NCBI GenBank assembly: GCA_026388755.1
Contig: JAPLJE010000557.1
Location: forward strand, 1-6,853
Length of the DNA stretch: 6,853 nucleotides
Source: Deltaproteobacteria bacterium
GTDB lineage: Bacteria; Desulfobacterota; Desulfobacteria; Desulfobacterales; Desulfatirhabdiaceae
Direction of reading: 5' to 3'
Shown here piece by piece: positions 1 through 6,853 of the stretch. Each line of letters begins with the position of its first letter. The stretch's first letter is position 1. A program made the translations under genes and the position numbers. A model generated the notes under the pieces. That model saw nothing but the letters and a program-made list of their open reading frames with translations, made no database searches and was not told the DNA's origin.

Positions 1-108
1 CCACTGATTCAGTTGCCCGGCTTTTTCCTCAAGAGTCATACGGCCCAGTAGATCTTCGATGCGCTCTGTAACGGGGAGTGTCGGGTTTTTATATGCTGGA
101 ATAGTCAC
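1..108 (-). CDS. Glycoside hydrolase family 3 (beta-glucosidase-like), N-terminal fragment
   Basis: The first 36 codons of a gene that runs off the left edge of the window. Read leftwards from a GTG at 108-106, the product begins VTIPAYKNPTLPV and continues ERIEDLLGRMTLEEKAGQLN. The order 'Y-x-(N/D)-P-x-x-P-V, E-R-(I/V)-x-D-L-L-x-R-M-T-L-E-E-K-x-G-Q-L' is the classic start of family 3 glycosidases, which hydrolyse terminal beta-linked glucose, xylose or related sugars from oligosaccharides. The GTG start is supported by AAGGAG (minus strand, 122-117) with 8 nt spacing. No signal peptide precedes the motif, so a cytoplasmic enzyme is likely, though the catalytic domain is not visible and substrate cannot be inferred. 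The only gene seen upstream on this strand is the 121-residue unknown, 134 nt away. Confidence 0.85.
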   Translation of the reverse strand, partial: MTIPAYKNPTLPVTERIEDLLGRMTLEEKAGQLNQW

Positions 109-154
109 GGGAACAACTCCTTACAATTTCGGGGATAGTTTGATCTGAGAAAAT

Positions 155-171
155 CACCGTGTTATCCGGTG
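155..171. promoter_or_regulatory. Inverted repeat upstream of the GH3 gene
   Basis: CACCG (155-159) and CGGTG (167-171) form a perfect 5-bp inverted repeat around a 7-nt centre, 46 nt upstream of the GH3 start. Its size and place would fit an operator for a LacI-type sugar regulator or a small leader hairpin. No regulator gene is visible and the arms are short, so this is only a candidate. Confidence 0.22.
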
Positions 172-242
172 CATTTTATTGTTGGAATTCGATATGGTGC
201 CCCCCGAATTACCGGTTCCTCGATGTGCCCCTGGCATGGGAG

Positions 243-608
243 TTAGAAGAACTTTTCCAGGTACTCGATTCCGGCATCTCGAAATCGCTGATAGTCCATT
301 TTGAGACGCTCGTTGGCGATGCTTAGAATCACCTCTTCCTCCGCACCGGTTTCATTGATGTCACCGAATGCATAAACCTTGGTCACCGTGCGGATCTTGC
401 CGCCAGAGCCTGCCAGCGCAATATCGGCCATAAGAAGGTACCAGTTCTTTCTGGCTTTCTGTTTGTCAGCCTCCTCCACAAGCGTGTCCTGCTTCACAAT
501 CTCTTTGCGCAAAATAACCTCGAATCGACCTTTATTTCGGGATATGGCGAGTGCGATAAGATCCTCCAGTCTCTCCATATACCCTTTTTTGCTTTCTTCA
601 GTTGTCAC
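243..608 (-). CDS. Hypothetical protein, 121 residues, family not recognised
   Basis: An intact small gene with a GTG start at 608-606, preceded by AAGGAG (minus strand, 622-617) at 8 nt spacing; this good ribosome site is the main reason to believe it. I do not recognise the family. The product is soluble-looking and highly charged, with no membrane segment or signal peptide. The first ~55 residues are rich in Glu, Lys and Arg and look helical (MERLEDLIALAISRNKGRFE, then a Lys/Glu-rich stretch). The centre has a Gly-containing turn (LAGSGGKIRTVTKVYAFGD) that may be a beta hairpin, and the end (ERLKMDYQRFRDAGIEYLEK) looks helical again. It lies 134 nt upstream of the GH3 gene on the same strand, so co-transcription is possible, but no functional link is evident. 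Confidence 0.6.
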   Translation of the reverse strand: MTTEESKKGYMERLEDLIALAISRNKGRFEVILRKEIVKQDTLVEEADKQKARKNWYLLMADIALAGSGGKIRTVTKVYAFGDINETGAEEEVILSIANERLKMDYQRFRDAGIEYLEKFF

Positions 609-799
609 GAATTAATCTCCTTTTTGAATACACGGCATTTTGCCCCAAAGACTGGTCAGGCTGATAGGACGACAAACGCTTAACCGATTTTCAGTGGGGG
701 GGCATCAGGCTTCCACCTCAAGTTGCATATGATATAGTGTAACAGTTTATATGAAAATGGGCAATTTTCATTCTTCGTTGTGCCCGTCCCTGGGGATAA
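609..799. other. Intergenic stretch without a recognisable gene
   Basis: Divergent region between the 121-residue gene (minus) and the antitoxin remnant (plus). It presumably carries the promoter of the minus-strand gene, but I see no convincing -35/-10 pair. A minus-strand open frame across 680-904 lacks a ribosome site and family resemblance and is antisense to the antitoxin remnant. If a toxin gene once preceded the antitoxin it should lie here; I could not recognise one. Confidence 0.4.
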
Positions 800-862
800 C
801 ATCTCCGCCATCTCTGTCATAAATTTCGCATTTTCGACGCAGATCCGTCCGGGAAAGAGAAA

Positions 863-1099
863 ATTCAGTACACAGATGAACCAGCCGATGTCGATCTGGA
901 TCATGCAAAACGGATAAAAGACTTTCTACCACTTCCCGGCGATTTGGTATTTAAGAAGGAGCGGGTTGTGACCTTGCGACTTGATGAGGCAACGATCGGT
1001 GAACTCAAAAAACTTGCCGGCGAAAAGGGCCTTGGTGTTTCGACATTAATCAGAATGTGGGTGCGGGAACATTTGGGAAACTTACATGCACATTCCTGA
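863..1099 (+). pseudogene. CopG-type ribbon-helix-helix antitoxin, missing a normal start
   Basis: An open frame from just after a stop at 797-799 to the TGA at 1097-1099 encodes KIQYTDEPADVDLDHAKRIK followed by DFLPLPGDLVFKKERVVTLR and a helix-turn-helix-like end (GVSTLIRMWVREHL). The 'YTDEP ... DFLP-P--LVFK-E-V-V-T' order matches a CopG/BrnA-like antitoxin family in which a leader segment precedes a ribbon-helix-helix DNA-binding domain. Such antitoxins neutralise a partner RNase toxin and repress their own operon. No ATG lies in frame upstream of the YTDEP motif. Candidate starts are ATT 863, TTG 944 and GTG 968; GTG 968 has AAGGAG at 956-961 (6 nt spacing) and would give a 43-residue protein holding only the RHH domain. 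No toxin gene is adjacent. Either a 5'-truncated relic or a short orphan repressor. Confidence 0.6.
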
Positions 1100-1122
1100 C
1101 AGATACGTGGGTAATATCATCC

Positions 1123-1202
1123 TTCGTGCTGTTCTTGGCATGCACTACCCTTAACAAAATATTTTCCATTTCTCAAAAAAATAATAAATCTGTCCCCTTT
1201 TT
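1123..1202 (-). mobile_element. 5' end remnant of a REP-associated-type transposase (copy 3)
   Basis: This 80-bp segment is about 90% identical to 5359-5439, where it forms the upstream flank and first codons of a Y1/HUH transposase gene. Read on the minus strand it runs from AAAAAGGGGACAGA through an AT-rich leader and an AAGGG ribosome site to ATG at 1141-1139 and MPRTAR, identical to copy 2 for six residues. After that homology stops, so only the extreme 5' end survives. Its outer edge (TCTGTCCCCTTTTT, 1189-1202) lies 26 bp from the -10 box of the perR-like gene. Confidence 0.7.
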
Positions 1203-1227
1203 CTTTTATTTTTTACTTGCCATGAAT

Positions 1228-1266
1228 TATAATATACGATAGATAACTAATTAAGATTTTATCTTA
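1228..1266 (+). promoter_or_regulatory. Candidate promoter and PerR/Fur-type operator of the perR-like gene
   Basis: A perfect TATAAT (1228-1233) lies 50 nt before the ATG in a very AT-rich stretch, though no good -35 box sits 16-18 nt upstream. It overlaps TTATAAT (1227-1233), a perfect half of the Bacillus PerR box TTATAAT-N-ATTATAA. Downstream, TAAGATTTTATCTTA (1252-1266) is a 15-bp inverted repeat with arms TAAGAT/ATCTTA, the size and near-7-1-7 geometry of PerR/Fur sites. Sitting just after the expected transcription start, it would suit autorepression. This is inference from geometry, not demonstrated binding. Confidence 0.45.
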
Positions 1267-1283
1267 TATAAAGGCACCCCCTA

Positions 1284-1892
1284 ATGAGTAGGGACAAACT
1301 CCAGGAACACCTCTGTGATTTTGAAACAGCCTGTCGCAGGGCAGGTCTAAAATTGACCCATCAGCGTCTTGAAATCTATCGCGAGCTGGCCGCTTCCACG
1401 GATCATCCTTCAGCAGAGCTGCTGCATCGCCGACTGATCAAGAAGATCCCTATGCTTTCCATGGATACCGTCTACAGGACGCTGGGAACACTCAGCCAGC
1501 ACGGTCTGATTCACAAGATAGAAACAATAGAGAGCCAGGCTCGGTTTGAAGTGATATACGAGCGTCATCAGCATCTGATTTGTCGACAATGCCGGCAGGT
1601 TATTGATTTCCAATGGCCATCGATTGATGAGGTCTCGCTGCCGGATGAACTCATGCACTGGGGTAAAATCGACAGCCGAAATGTCGTTATCTATGGAATC
1701 TGCAATAACTGTAACCTGTTAAAAACAAACAACAACATGGAGATAAGCAATGACAGAGATAAAAAAAATTGGCAAATAAGCGGTGCCCCTGTCGCAGATT
1801 ATCAGAATGTAATGACAGCCGGTCCCGGATTTTGCGCTCAAAAAACGATGCGACGTTCTTCTAACGATCCCTCAAGTCCACCATTGTCGTAA
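1284..1892 (+). CDS. perR: PerR-like Fur-family peroxide regulator with a foreign C-terminal extension
   Basis: Metal-dependent transcriptional repressor of the Fur family, cytoplasmic dimer. Residues ~18-80 form the winged helix (LTHQRLEIYRELA, HPSAELL, TVYRTLGTLSQHGLI). The metal sites are complete: H41, E89, H95, H97 and D108 match the regulatory site of Bacillus PerR (H37, D85, H91, H93, D104), and C100/C103 with C140/C143 form the structural zinc site (CRQC, CNNC). Asp at the D104 position is the PerR rather than Fur type; Glu at the D85 position is less typical. Family members end shortly after the second CxxC, about residue 147. Here the frame runs on to 202, and residues ~162-181 read as the start of a haem catalase, so the tail is probably non-native. 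ATG 1284 is preceded by AAAGG (1270-1274, 9 nt). The katG gene follows on the same strand. Confidence 0.88.
   Translation: MSRDKLQEHLCDFETACRRAGLKLTHQRLEIYRELAASTDHPSAELLHRRLIKKIPMLSMDTVYRTLGTLSQHGLIHKIETIESQARFEVIYERHQHLICRQCRQVIDFQWPSIDEVSLPDELMHWGKIDSRNVVIYGICNNCNLLKTNNNMEISNDRDKKNWQISGAPVADYQNVMTAGPGFCAQKTMRRSSNDPSSPPLS
1750..1826 (+). pseudogene. N-terminal scar of a monofunctional haem catalase
   Basis: Within the 3' part of the perR-like frame the peptide SGAPVADYQNVMTAGP (residues ~166-181, about 1779-1826) matches the conserved N-terminus of clade 3 catalases ('GAPV-DNQN--TAGP-GP'). An ATG at 1750 with GGAG (1739-1742, 7 nt spacing) starts MTEIKK and then stops after nine codons. 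Adding one base to the eight-A run at 1761-1768 would join MTEIKK to NWQISGAPV in one frame. The simplest reading is a former catalase gene directly downstream of perR that suffered a one-base loss in the A-run and lost everything after TAGP. Catalase residues needed for haem binding and catalysis are absent. Confidence 0.65.
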
Positions 1893-1971
1893 ATATCAAT
1901 CGATAAGTCCGCTAAAGTTAATTAGATTGATGGACACCGAAGCACGATATTCATCGCAGCACGGCGCATGA

Positions 1972-4123
<2,152 letters not shown>

Positions 4124-4194
4124 TCGTAGCATAAAAGTCTCCGAGGGCTTCTGAAGCGTGTTCTGAACTGCAAATCGGGTATAGTGGTCCCCAT

Positions 4195-4375
4195 GTTCAG
4201 ATATCTTGTCTGCCGGCCTGCTACCCGTTTCATCAGCCGTGCAAGGTTTGCGCCATCTTCTCCAGGATCAACGATCAGGTGGACGTGATTGGTCATCAGG
4301 CAATATGCGTAAACCTTGCAGCCCAGCTTTTCTTTCCACTCGCGCAGATTGTCAAGGTAATTCTGTCCCCTTTTT
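4195..4375 (-). pseudogene. REP-associated-type (Y1, HUH) transposase fragment (copy 1)
   Basis: The minus strand encodes YLDNLREWKEKLGCKVYAYC, then LMTNHVHLIVDPGEDGANLA and RLMKRVAGRQTRYLN, the central part of transposases of the IS200-like/REP-associated (RAYT) group. HVH is the metal-binding HUH motif. The N-terminal ~35 residues and the C-terminal part with the catalytic Tyr are missing, so it cannot be active. Positions 4213-4361 are about 97% identical to 5127-5274. At 4361/4362 the body is joined directly to TCTGTCCCCTTTTT (4362-4375), which in copies 2 and 3 lies well upstream of the start codon, so an internal deletion removed the leader and the first codons. The open frame continues past the motif at both ends, but those parts show no family resemblance. 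Confidence 0.85.
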
Positions 4376-4384
4376 CGTTTTTCC

Positions 4385-4412
4385 TTGACATAATAATGAA
4401 AAACGCTATCCT
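4385..4412 (+). promoter_or_regulatory. Candidate sigma-70 promoter of the toxin-antitoxin operon
   Basis: TTGACA (4385-4390), a perfect -35 box, and TATCCT (4407-4412) are spaced by 16 nt, 19 nt ahead of the antitoxin start. This would place the transcription start within a few bases of the AAGGAG ribosome site, giving a very short leader. The promoter begins 9 bp from the end of the transposase-associated 14-mer. Confidence 0.45.
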
Positions 4413-4431
4413 TACAGTAAGGAGACAAGAA

Positions 4432-4671
4432 ATGCTTGCAAAATTAACAACCAAGAATCAAATAACGCTGCCGCGAGAGGTCGTGAAGGGTTTCAAGGGG
4501 ATTGAATACTTCGACGCCGTTGTTCAAGACGGACGGATTGTTCTTGAACCTGTTCGAATCCGGCCTGTTGCCGCGGATCTGGCTGGGATCCGTAAAAAAA
4601 TGGAAAGACTGGGTGTCGTCGCGGAAGACGTGGTGGAGGCCATTCAATGGTCAAGATCAAGCCCCAAGTGA
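4432..4671 (+). CDS. AbrB/MazE-type antitoxin, 79 residues
   Basis: Small DNA-binding antitoxin that should neutralise the PIN toxin encoded next and repress the shared operon. Residues ~3-45 form a swapped-hairpin AbrB domain (AKLTTKNQITLPREVVKGF, then EYFDAVVQDGRIVLEPVRI). Residues ~50-73 (AGIRKKMERLGVVAEDVVEA) are the helical tail expected to wrap the toxin; the closing 'V-EAI-W-R' is typical of the AbrB antitoxins paired with PIN toxins. ATG 4432 is chosen because AAGGAG lies at 4419-4424 (7 nt spacing) and the AbrB fold begins at once; the same frame is open further upstream but only through transposase remnant. The 3' end overlaps the toxin start by 25 nt, indicating translational coupling. 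Confidence 0.88.
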   Translation: MLAKLTTKNQITLPREVVKGFKGIEYFDAVVQDGRIVLEPVRIRPVAADLAGIRKKMERLGVVAEDVVEAIQWSRSSPK

Positions 4672-5066
4672 TCCGCATAGTTCTGGACACTAACGTGCTT
4701 GTCTCGGCACTCCTTTTTGGCGACAAGCTGAATCGACTGGTCGCCAGATGGAAATCCGGCGACATTGCGCCGGTCTTCTCCCGGGCTACTTTCGATGAAT
4801 TCAGAAGGGTGCTTACCTATCCACGTTTTTCGCTCATGGAGTCGGAAATCAGGTTTCTCATCGAGGACGAGGTGCTGCCTTACTTTGACGTCGTGGAATC
4901 CTGCGAAAACATCCAGGGTGTCTGTCGAGACCCGTGGGACGATATTTTTCTTTCCTGTGCTGTTGCAGACGGTGTGGATGCAATCGTGAGCGGCGACAAA
5001 GACCTTCTTGATATGGGTTGCTTCCGCGAAATTCCGATCATCAGTGTTCGTGACTTCTTGAAATAA
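4647..5066 (+). CDS. PIN-domain ribonuclease toxin (COG1569-like), 139 residues
   Basis: Toxin of a type II pair; PIN domains are Mg2+/Mn2+-dependent RNases that cut RNA when free of antitoxin. The acidic residues of the fold are visible: D14 in RIVLDTNVLVSALL, E51 in SRATFDEFRRVL, D95/D98/D99 in CRDPWDDIFLSCAV, and D117/D119 in AIVSGDKDLLDM. The layout 'LDTNVLVSA ... DP-DD-FL--A ... GDKDLL' and the length match the putative toxin family TIGR00305/COG1569. ATG 4647 has GGAGG at 4635-4639 (7 nt) inside the antitoxin gene and overlaps it by 25 nt. No residue of the active site is lost, so the module looks functional. No terminator hairpin is evident after the stop; the transposase copy 2 remnant begins within 40 nt. 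Confidence 0.9.
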   Translation: MVKIKPQVIRIVLDTNVLVSALLFGDKLNRLVARWKSGDIAPVFSRATFDEFRRVLTYPRFSLMESEIRFLIEDEVLPYFDVVESCENIQGVCRDPWDDIFLSCAVADGVDAIVSGDKDLLDMGCFREIPIISVRDFLK

Positions 5067-5102
5067 AGAATAAACGGATCAAAATCCAGCCACGCTTCTT
5101 TT

Positions 5103-5377
5103 TTATCGCCGGTTTTGCTTCCATAACCGGCCTGCTACCCGTTTCATCAGCCGTGCAAGGTTTCCGCCATCTTCTCCAGGATCTACGATCAGGTGGACGT
5201 GATTGGTCATCAGGCAATATGCGTAAACCTTGCAGCCCAGTTTTCTTTCCACTCGCACAGATTGTCAAGGTAATACTGATAATCCTCATCCGATGCAAAT
5301 ACGACCTGCCTGTTGTGGCCGCGCTGGATGATGTGGTGCGGATAACTCTTTACAACTATTCGTGCTGTTCTTGGCAT
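5103..5377 (-). pseudogene. REP-associated-type (Y1, HUH) transposase, frameshifted and 3'-truncated (copy 2)
   Basis: Single-strand DNA transposase of the IS200-like/RAYT group. From ATG 5377 (AAGGG ribosome site, 6 nt spacing) it reads MPRTARIVVKSYPHHIIQRG, HNRQVVFASDEDYQYYLDNL and CEWKE, then shifts frame and stops. Restoring one base at 5240/5241, where copy 1 has an extra C, gives a continuous 91-residue frame with KLGCKVYAYCLMTNHVHLIV (HUH motif H60/H62) through RLMKRVAGR, then a short unrelated end (LWKQNRR) and a stop at 5105-5103. Relatives are about twice as long; the Tyr-bearing C-terminal half is missing. It is therefore doubly inactive. It shares 5127-5274 with copy 1 and 5359-5439 with copy 3, and is the most informative of the three relics. 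Confidence 0.88.
5108..5131. repeat. Perfect 7-bp inverted repeat at the broken transposase edge
   Basis: GCCGGTT (5108-5114) and AACCGGC (5125-5131) flank a 10-nt loop and straddle the point (5127) where homology to copy 1 ends. Neither strand has a T-run after the stem, so it is not an intrinsic terminator. It could be a palindromic element end or chance. Confidence 0.35.
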
Positions 5378-5439
5378 GCACAACCCTTAACAAAATATTT
5401 TCCATTTGGTAAAATAAATAATAAATCTGTCCCCTTTTT
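5359..5439 (-). repeat. Upstream flank of transposase copy 2, repeated at 1123-1202
   Basis: Direct repeat of 1123-1202 with about 90% identity and one single-base gap in the A-rich part. It contains the start codon region, an AT-rich leader and the outer 14-mer TCTGTCCCCTTTTT (5426-5439). The same 14-mer occurs exactly at 1189-1202 and 4362-4375, in the same orientation, and marks the outer edge of homology in each copy. Confidence 0.75.
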
Positions 5440-5536
5440 TCCCCTTAAAAGGTCTGCTATTTTGATTTGGTATGTTCAGGAATCGGGGTTAACTTCAGGG
5501 TATTTGTGAAGATTGATGGAGCGGTTAGGTATTTTG

Positions 5537-5557
5537 TTATATGATGAATTATATGAT
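5537..5557. repeat. Two 9-bp direct repeats, 12-bp period
   Basis: TTATATGAT occurs at 5537-5545 and 5549-5557, separated by GAA. It lies in the 129-nt AT-rich gap (5440-5568) just beyond the stop of the membrane-protein gene. I see no gene, terminator hairpin or promoter pair in that gap. Confidence 0.4.
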
Positions 5558-5568
5558 TTCTGTGTTTG

Positions 5569-5955
5569 TTAGTCTAAATATCTTGCATATTTTTTTCCGT
5601 AATCTAACGATATACTTATATTACTTCTGTTGAAGGCTGGTATCTGGGTATTCACATTTCCTTGGTCAATAATTTTTCCGAAAGGTAATTTTCTCAACTT
5701 GCGGCTTACAATGAGATTTTGCAATGATGATGGATTAGACACAGTCAATCTTATGTAAGTGTCCTTTAATAATCCTCCCGCTCCATCTGAAATTTTGGGG
5801 TGCAAGGATATTTTGCGAATTGCTATTTTAGGCTTCTTATAAAGTTGCTTAGACGTCTTTCTGTTAATCCGATACTGGGCAATATTGATTAATATTGAGA
5901 CGGTTGTGGTCCAAAAAAGAGGGTCTTTCAATTTATCTACAAAAAAATGAACCAT
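5569..5955 (-). CDS. Small membrane-anchored protein, 128 residues, unknown function
   Basis: Family not recognised. Residues ~13-29 (LFWTTTVSILINIAQYR) form one probable transmembrane helix followed by a strongly basic stretch (RINRKTSKQLYKKPK). By the positive-inside rule the C-terminal part would face the cytoplasm. Residues ~42-128 alternate hydrophobic and polar positions (IAIRKISLHPK, TYIRLTVSNPSSLQNLIVSR, ISISLDYGKKY) and look beta-rich. ATG 5955 follows the stop of the exonuclease gene by 9 nt on the same strand, so the two are almost surely one operon. The ribosome site is poor: a GGAG lies 12 nt upstream, inside the exonuclease stop region, so translation may depend on coupling. The region is much more AT-rich than katG. 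Confidence 0.65.
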   Translation of the reverse strand: MVHFFVDKLKDPLFWTTTVSILINIAQYRINRKTSKQLYKKPKIAIRKISLHPKISDGAGGLLKDTYIRLTVSNPSSLQNLIVSRKLRKLPFGKIIDQGNVNTQIPAFNRSNISISLDYGKKYARYLD

Positions 5956-5964
5956 ATAGTTTTC

Positions 5965-6853
5965 TTACTCCGAACCTATTACGCTTCGCACAAGATCCAT
6001 AAAATCTGTTTCCCAAATAATTCTGATTGGTTGTCCTTCAGTTGTAAGTTTTTCGGCTTTTCTCTGTTTTGAACTTTTCGCGTGGCCGGCGAGTTTTGTC
6101 ATATCTTGATCTCCGACAACAAGTATCGTCGTTCTCTTTGTCACACCTTGATCAACCTGACAGCCGATATTTGCAGCAAGGTCTGCTGCATCACTTCGAG
6201 AAATACACAAATCACCAGTAAATACGACAACCTCTCCGAACAATTTCCCTTCTGGATTGGCATCACGTTTCACATTCTTTTCTTTATCGGAAGTGAATCG
6301 ATTAGAACCAGTCTTAACTGGTTGTTCAGAATAAGTCGATTTATTGATAAGGCGTTTCCAGATTCTTTCTTCTATCGGTGATTCCTGTAAAGCGGCAATC
6401 AGCACATACCCGGCGGCCTTGGCGTCTTCGAGTGCATCGTGATGTTTAAACTCGTAACCTATCTTGCAACATACATCTTTTAATCCGTAACCTTTATAGG
6501 CCAGATCATCCCAAGTCATGCGAACGATTTGGGATGAATCCAACCATGATATTTCAATTGGATTTAGATTGTATTTCAGGCACGCTCGGGAAATGGCAAC
6601 TCGATCAAAGTGTGTATGGCATACACATATATTGTCTTCTATAATTGTTCGGAGATGTTCGGAAATATCTGGAAATTTTGGTTGTCCTGTTACCATACAG
6701 GGTTCTATGCCATGAATAGAGATATTTGCTTTGGCAAAATAGTCTTCCGGATCAACGAGTGTTGACCACTCATCAACGAGTTGTCTATCAACAAACTTTG
6801 CCACCCCAATCTGACAAATTGAACCCAAATCAGGATTTGCTGTCTCAACATCA
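5965..6853 (-). CDS. DnaQ-like DEDDh 3'-5' exonuclease with C-terminal BRCT domain, 5' end beyond window
   Basis: The frame is open to the right edge: DVETANPDLGSICQIGVAKF is read from 6852, supplying motif Exo I (D and E of DVE), so a start at 6828 or inside would lose the catalytic Asp and Glu and the true start lies outside. Numbering from DVET as 1, Exo II is HTHFDRVAI (D83) and Exo III is HHDALEDAKAAG (H138, D143), the DEDDh pattern of polymerase III epsilon-type exonucleases that remove nucleotides 3' to 5' using two metal ions. After a variable Lys/Ser linker (~160-200), residues ~202-293 form a BRCT domain like that of NAD-dependent DNA ligase: GKLFGEVVVFTGDLCISRSD, then AADLAANIGCQVDQGVTKRT and TTILVVGDQDMTKL, ending IWETDFMDLV. 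The pairing suggests processing of DNA ends or repair intermediates. The small membrane protein follows 9 nt downstream. Confidence 0.88.
   Translation of the reverse strand, partial: DVETANPDLGSICQIGVAKFVDRQLVDEWSTLVDPEDYFAKANISIHGIEPCMVTGQPKFPDISEHLRTIIEDNICVCHTHFDRVAISRACLKYNLNPIEISWLDSSQIVRMTWDDLAYKGYGLKDVCCKIGYEFKHHDALEDAKAAGYVLIAALQESPIEERIWKRLINKSTYSEQPVKTGSNRFTSDKEKNVKRDANPEGKLFGEVVVFTGDLCISRSDAADLAANIGCQVDQGVTKRTTILVVGDQDMTKLAGHAKSSKQRKAEKLTTEGQPIRIIWETDFMDLVRSVIGSE

Noticed and set aside
680..904. 74-codon minus-strand frame
   Set aside because: No ribosome site or family match, and its 5' half is antisense to the antitoxin remnant.
1895..1931. ATCAATC/GATTGAT arms before katG as an operator
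   Set aside because: Seven-base arms with a 23-nt gap do not resemble PerR, Fur or OxyR site geometry and are expected by chance in AT-rich DNA.
5108..5131. Intrinsic terminator after the PIN toxin gene
   Set aside because: The stem is good but no T-run follows it on the plus strand; the T-run lies before the stem, and on the minus strand it reads as A.

Overview
The window comes from a bacterial chromosome. Shine-Dalgarno sites precede several starts, genes are short and closely packed, and the families are a GH3 glycosidase, a PerR-type Fur regulator, KatG, an AbrB/PIN toxin-antitoxin pair and a DnaQ-type exonuclease. No signature fixes the taxon. A peroxide regulon in a fermenter-like setting plus many decayed REP-associated-type transposases would suit an anaerobic or microaerophilic Gram-negative such as a Desulfobacterota member, but that is a guess from general knowledge.

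Layout. Positions 1-108 (minus) hold the first 36 codons of a GH3 glycosidase, with an unknown 121-residue gene (243-608, minus) upstream of it. Positions 609-800 show no gene. Positions 863-1099 (plus) hold an orphan ribbon-helix-helix (CopG-type) antitoxin without a normal start codon. Positions 1123-1202 hold the 5' end of a decayed transposase. A peroxide-response block follows: a PerR-like gene (1284-1892) whose last ~40 residues run into the N-terminal scar of a lost monofunctional catalase, then a nearly complete katG (1999-4123) broken by a deletion of about 50 nt. An intact AbrB-type antitoxin and PIN toxin (4432-5066) sit between two direct, nearly identical fragments of the same transposase (4213-4361 and 5127-5274). 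The AT-rich right end (5569-6853, minus) holds a DEDDh exonuclease with a C-terminal BRCT domain, cut by the window edge, and a small membrane-anchored protein 9 nt downstream.

Together: this is an accessory, eroding region. PerR would normally control peroxide-scavenging enzymes, and both catalase genes beside it are damaged. All three transposase copies are deletion derivatives in the same orientation, sharing one 14-bp sequence (TCTGTCCCCTTTTT). The direct repeats bracket the toxin-antitoxin pair and, at larger scale, the whole perR-katG-TA block, so recombination between them could delete these segments. The least described part is the exonuclease-BRCT/membrane-protein pair. I found no CRISPR array, tRNA or rRNA. 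The frameshifts rest on this one sequence and could partly be assembly errors.
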